This document shows, piece by piece, positions 7,160 through 9,405 of a stretch of 9,405 nucleotides of DNA. This DNA is from Paracoccaceae bacterium (GTDB lineage Bacteria; Pseudomonadota; Alphaproteobacteria; Rhodobacterales; Rhodobacteraceae), in assembly GCA_007134405.1 (NCBI GenBank), contig SLKW01000013.1, positions 1 through 9,405 on the forward strand, in the 5' to 3' direction. A program made the position numbers and the translations under genes. Within the stretch, counting starts at the first letter, position 1. Every line of letters begins with the position of its first letter. The notes beneath the pieces were generated by a model. The model did not search any database. It had not been told where the DNA came from and saw only the letters and a list, made by a program, of their open reading frames with translations.

Positions 7160-9405
7160 GGTCGCCCACCCGAATTGTCGCTTCGGCATCGGTTACCTGC
7201 CATTCGCCGCGTCGTGACAACTGATCGTAATCGCTTCTGTCGGCGTCATTCTTTGCCGCTCGGCGAGCGGTGAAGCCTTGATCCGGCGACAGGTAGCGGT
7301 GCAAGAGCCGACTCAGTCGCAACCGATGATCGGTCAGCGCGTCCGGGCTTGCATCGGCGGCGCTGATCTCGAACTTGGTGCCGAGCCCCACGAAGGCCGC
7401 GCGCGCGATTGGAGCGGGGTCGAGACCGGGGAAAGCACCTTCTTCGGCCATTATTGAAAGAAGGATGAGTTGCTTGTCAAACGATGCCTGCTGCGCTTTT
7501 GTCGGTGGCTTTCCGGTCTTGTAGTCGTAAATCGCCAGCGCGCCATCGGGCAGGCGGTCGATCCGGTCCGGCCTGCCGACCAGGCGAAACGGGGGATCGG
7601 TGAGGTCGAGTACGCCTTTCTTCTCGATCAGGACTGGCGTGCCCGTGAGCCCGGCATGCCAGTCGTTGAAGCTGCCAGCCACCCGGGCCAGCCGTGCGCG
7701 CCAGAGCGCGCGCGCCGCGGGCCAGGGGACATGCTCGGCGAGAACCACATCTGCCAGCGAAAGCAGCGCGGTGGGTTCGACAGGCATCCCAGGCGGATAA
7801 ACGCGTGTGAACCGGTCGAGAAGCTTGTGCAGCACGACCCCGCGCAGCCGCGCATCCGGGAGCGCCGCAAGGGCCTCGAGCGGTCTCAGCCGTAGGATCT
7901 CGCGGGCATAGATCGTGTAGGGGTCGCGGATCAGGTCCTTGATGACGGTGACGGACAGTTCGCGAGGCCGCGCGGCCTTGGGCGGTGCAGGGGCGGGTCG
8001 GGGATGGCGGTAGCGCGCCTCTTCCGACACGCCGCGGAGGTCGCCGTCGAATCGCGCGGCCAGGTCGAGCCACCCCTGCCCCCGCGCCCGCATCGCGGCA
8101 AGCGTGGCTGGACCGTTCTGCGCGGGCAGCCCCGCGATCAAGTTCTGTAGCCGGTTGAGCCAGCGTGACGGTACCGTCTCGGCCTCGGCATCGCGTTTTG
8201 CACGGGTGAAGACGACCTCTGCCGCGCCGGCGGCCTGCTGGAAATCATGCGCCGAGAGCCCCACTTGCCGCTCAGGCAAGAGAAGTCCTGCGTCGAGCCG
8301 CATCCGCCGGTTGAACCATGGGTCCGGGGCCGGGGCTTGAGGCCATACGCTCTCATTCAACCCGCCGAGGATGACGAGCTCCGCTCCCTGGACGCGCGCC
8401 TCCAGCGTACCCAGGATCTGGATATCGGGATGCGCCGCCGCGCTCTCGCGCACCGACTGACCTGAGAACAGCCCTTCGAGAAGTGCGAGGTAATCGGCCG
8501 CCGTGACCGCTCCGCCTGCCGGGGCCGCCGTGGTCAGATCATCCATCAATGCCTGCGCACGCCGCCCGGCCTCGGCCTGCCACAGCTCGCCGGTTCCGCT
8601 GCCCGAAGAGCCCGCGGCCAATGTCTCCGCCAATGCCAGGTGCCGTGCCGTCCAGTCGGACAGTGGAAGGGCATCGGCGCCAGCAGCATCAAGCGCCGGG
8701 CCGAGCCAGGCGAGCCATGCGCGGCGGCTTTCCGCCTTCTCCGACCATTTTGAAAGGTCCTGAGCATTCGGAAAGGGCAAACCCTCGCGCCGCAGCCAGA
8801 GTTCGAGATCGCGCAGGTGCCGCAGGTGCGGACCGCGCTCTGCCGCGGAATGGGCGATCGGGTTCTTCAGTGCCGCGACGAGGGCGCGCGCATCCGGCGG
8901 GTGGCGCAGGAATGCCGCGGTCTGGCGCAGGAAGCGACCGGGGGCTGACAGCGCCAGCGGGCGGCCGGCGCTATCGTCGGGGCGCAATTGCCAGCGGTCA
9001 AGCGCGGCTGTCACTTGCCGGGCGAGAAGCCGATCGGGCGTTATCAAGCAAGCGCTGCGCCTCTTGGCCGCCGCCTCGCGCAAGATCAGCGCGATGGCCA
9101 GCGCCTCGCCGCGCGGATCGGGGGCCTCGATCAGGGTCGCGCGCGCGAAGCCGGGCTCAAGATCGCCCAGACCCGGCCCCTCCGTGCGCCAGCGGTCCGT
9201 CACAGGCGCCGGGCGCAAGGCGAGCGATATCGCCCGATTGCGCGCCGGATCGGGTGCTGACCGACCCGACCAGAGCGTCACCTCTCTCGCTGACATGTCG
9301 AGCGCGCGCAGCAGCGCTGCATATCGGTACTGCGGGTGATCCTCGGACAGAAGCGGGTCGTCGAGCGCGCCCCACAGCGCTTCCGGCATGTCGAAATCGA
9401 ACCCG
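7149..9405 (-). CDS. addB: Double-strand break repair protein AddB, C-terminal three quarters
   Basis: The open frame enters from the right edge, so 751 residues are visible. Alphaproteobacterial AddB proteins are near 1000 residues, so the N-terminal part with the ATP-binding-like loop is outside. The frame continues in phase upstream of the first internal ATG (9389) as GFDFD, so that ATG is not the start. The visible part holds an inactive helicase-like core (LVILGGLNESVWPQ, complement of about 8341-8382). A RecB-family nuclease at the C-terminus follows, with RGVVLHKLLDRF (His), VGRPDRIDRL (Asp), IYDYKTGK (Asp at 7524-7526, Lys at 7518-7520) and the Q of DKQLILLSI. AddB works with AddA: its nuclease cuts one strand, and in studied homologues its helicase-like part reads the Chi signal. 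The cysteines that hold the iron-sulfur cluster in Bacillus AddB are absent; only one cysteine, far from the nuclease, is visible. A 9-bp tandem repeat at 8812-8829 encodes HLRHLR within it. Confidence 0.95.
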   Translation of the reverse strand, partial: GFDFDMPEALWGALDDPLLSEDHPQYRYAALLRALDMSAREVTLWSGRSAPDPARNRAISLALRPAPVTDRWRTEGPGLGDLEPGFARATLIEAPDPRGEALAIALILREAAAKRRSACLITPDRLLARQVTAALDRWQLRPDDSAGRPLALSAPGRFLRQTAAFLRHPPDARALVAALKNPIAHSAAERGPHLRHLRDLELWLRREGLPFPNAQDLSKWSEKAESRRAWLAWLGPALDAAGADALPLSDWTARHLALAETLAAGSSGSGTGELWQAEAGRRAQALMDDLTTAAPAGGAVTAADYLALLEGLFSGQSVRESAAAHPDIQILGTLEARVQGAELVILGGLNESVWPQAPAPDPWFNRRMRLDAGLLLPERQVGLSAHDFQQAAGAAEVVFTRAKRDAEAETVPSRWLNRLQNLIAGLPAQNGPATLAAMRARGQGWLDLAARFDGDLRGVSEEARYRHPRPAPAPPKAARPRELSVTVIKDLIRDPYTIYAREILRLRPLEALAALPDARLRGVVLHKLLDRFTRVYPPGMPVEPTALLSLADVVLAEHVPWPAARALWRARLARVAGSFNDWHAGLTGTPVLIEKKGVLDLTDPPFRLVGRPDRIDRLPDGALAIYDYKTGKPPTKAQQASFDKQLILLSIMAEEGAFPGLDPAPIARAAFVGLGTKFEISAADASPDALTDHRLRLSRLLHRYLSPDQGFTARRAAKNDADRSDYDQLSRRGEWQVTDAEATIRVGDHDE

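Noticed and set aside
7160..7189. Ten-codon upstream extension of addA
   Set aside because: It would overlap addB by 41 bp and adds residues not expected before the [10 protein letters not shown] start.
6704..7273. Plus-strand open frame across the addA-addB junction
   Set aside because: It is antisense to the Walker A region of AddA and the end of AddB, with no ribosome binding site or domain that would support it.
8812..8829. Tandem 9-bp repeat
   Set aside because: Two copies of CGCAGGTGC encode HLRHLR in frame inside addB; it is short and most simply a coding duplication, not a regulatory or mobile repeat.

Overview
The window is high-GC (roughly two thirds G+C), densely coding chromosomal DNA that looks like the redox-regulation locus of an alphaproteobacterium of the Rhodobacterales (Rhodobacter/Paracoccus/Roseobacter relatives). 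The assignment rests on a RegB/PrrB-type sensor kinase divergent from a SenC/PrrC-type gene, and on AddA and AddB proteins of the alphaproteobacterial kind.

Left part (1-1640): the 5' end of a senC/prrC gene runs leftward out of the window. Divergent from it is a complete regB/prrB, the membrane redox and quinone-sensing histidine kinase of the RegB-RegA global regulatory system. In relatives regA lies downstream of senC, so it should lie just outside the left edge. The short divergent gap holds a plausible start signal and a RegA-like inverted motif.

Middle part (1641-3410): a 102-bp gap carries a full match to the CtrA box (TTAA-N7-TTAAC). It precedes a gene for a membrane-anchored protein of 545 residues made almost wholly of PAS-like folds, with no kinase or other output domain. 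This gene meets the leftward genes tail to tail at about 3380-3415.

Right part (3415-9405): a leftward cluster in the order addB (5' end beyond the right edge), addA, trxA. AddB and AddA form the helicase-nuclease that resects double-strand breaks for RecA-dependent recombination. Their genes overlap by 11 bp. A classical 106-residue thioredoxin follows addA after 49 bp, so the three are probably co-transcribed.

There are no tRNA or rRNA genes, CRISPR arrays, insertion sequences or prophage genes, and no non-coding stretch longer than about 100 bp. Most of the window is a conserved housekeeping and regulatory neighbourhood. The parts most worth a second look are the CtrA box in front of the output-less PAS protein, the RegA-like site in the regB leader, and the convergent arrangement of the regB and addBA-trxA blocks.
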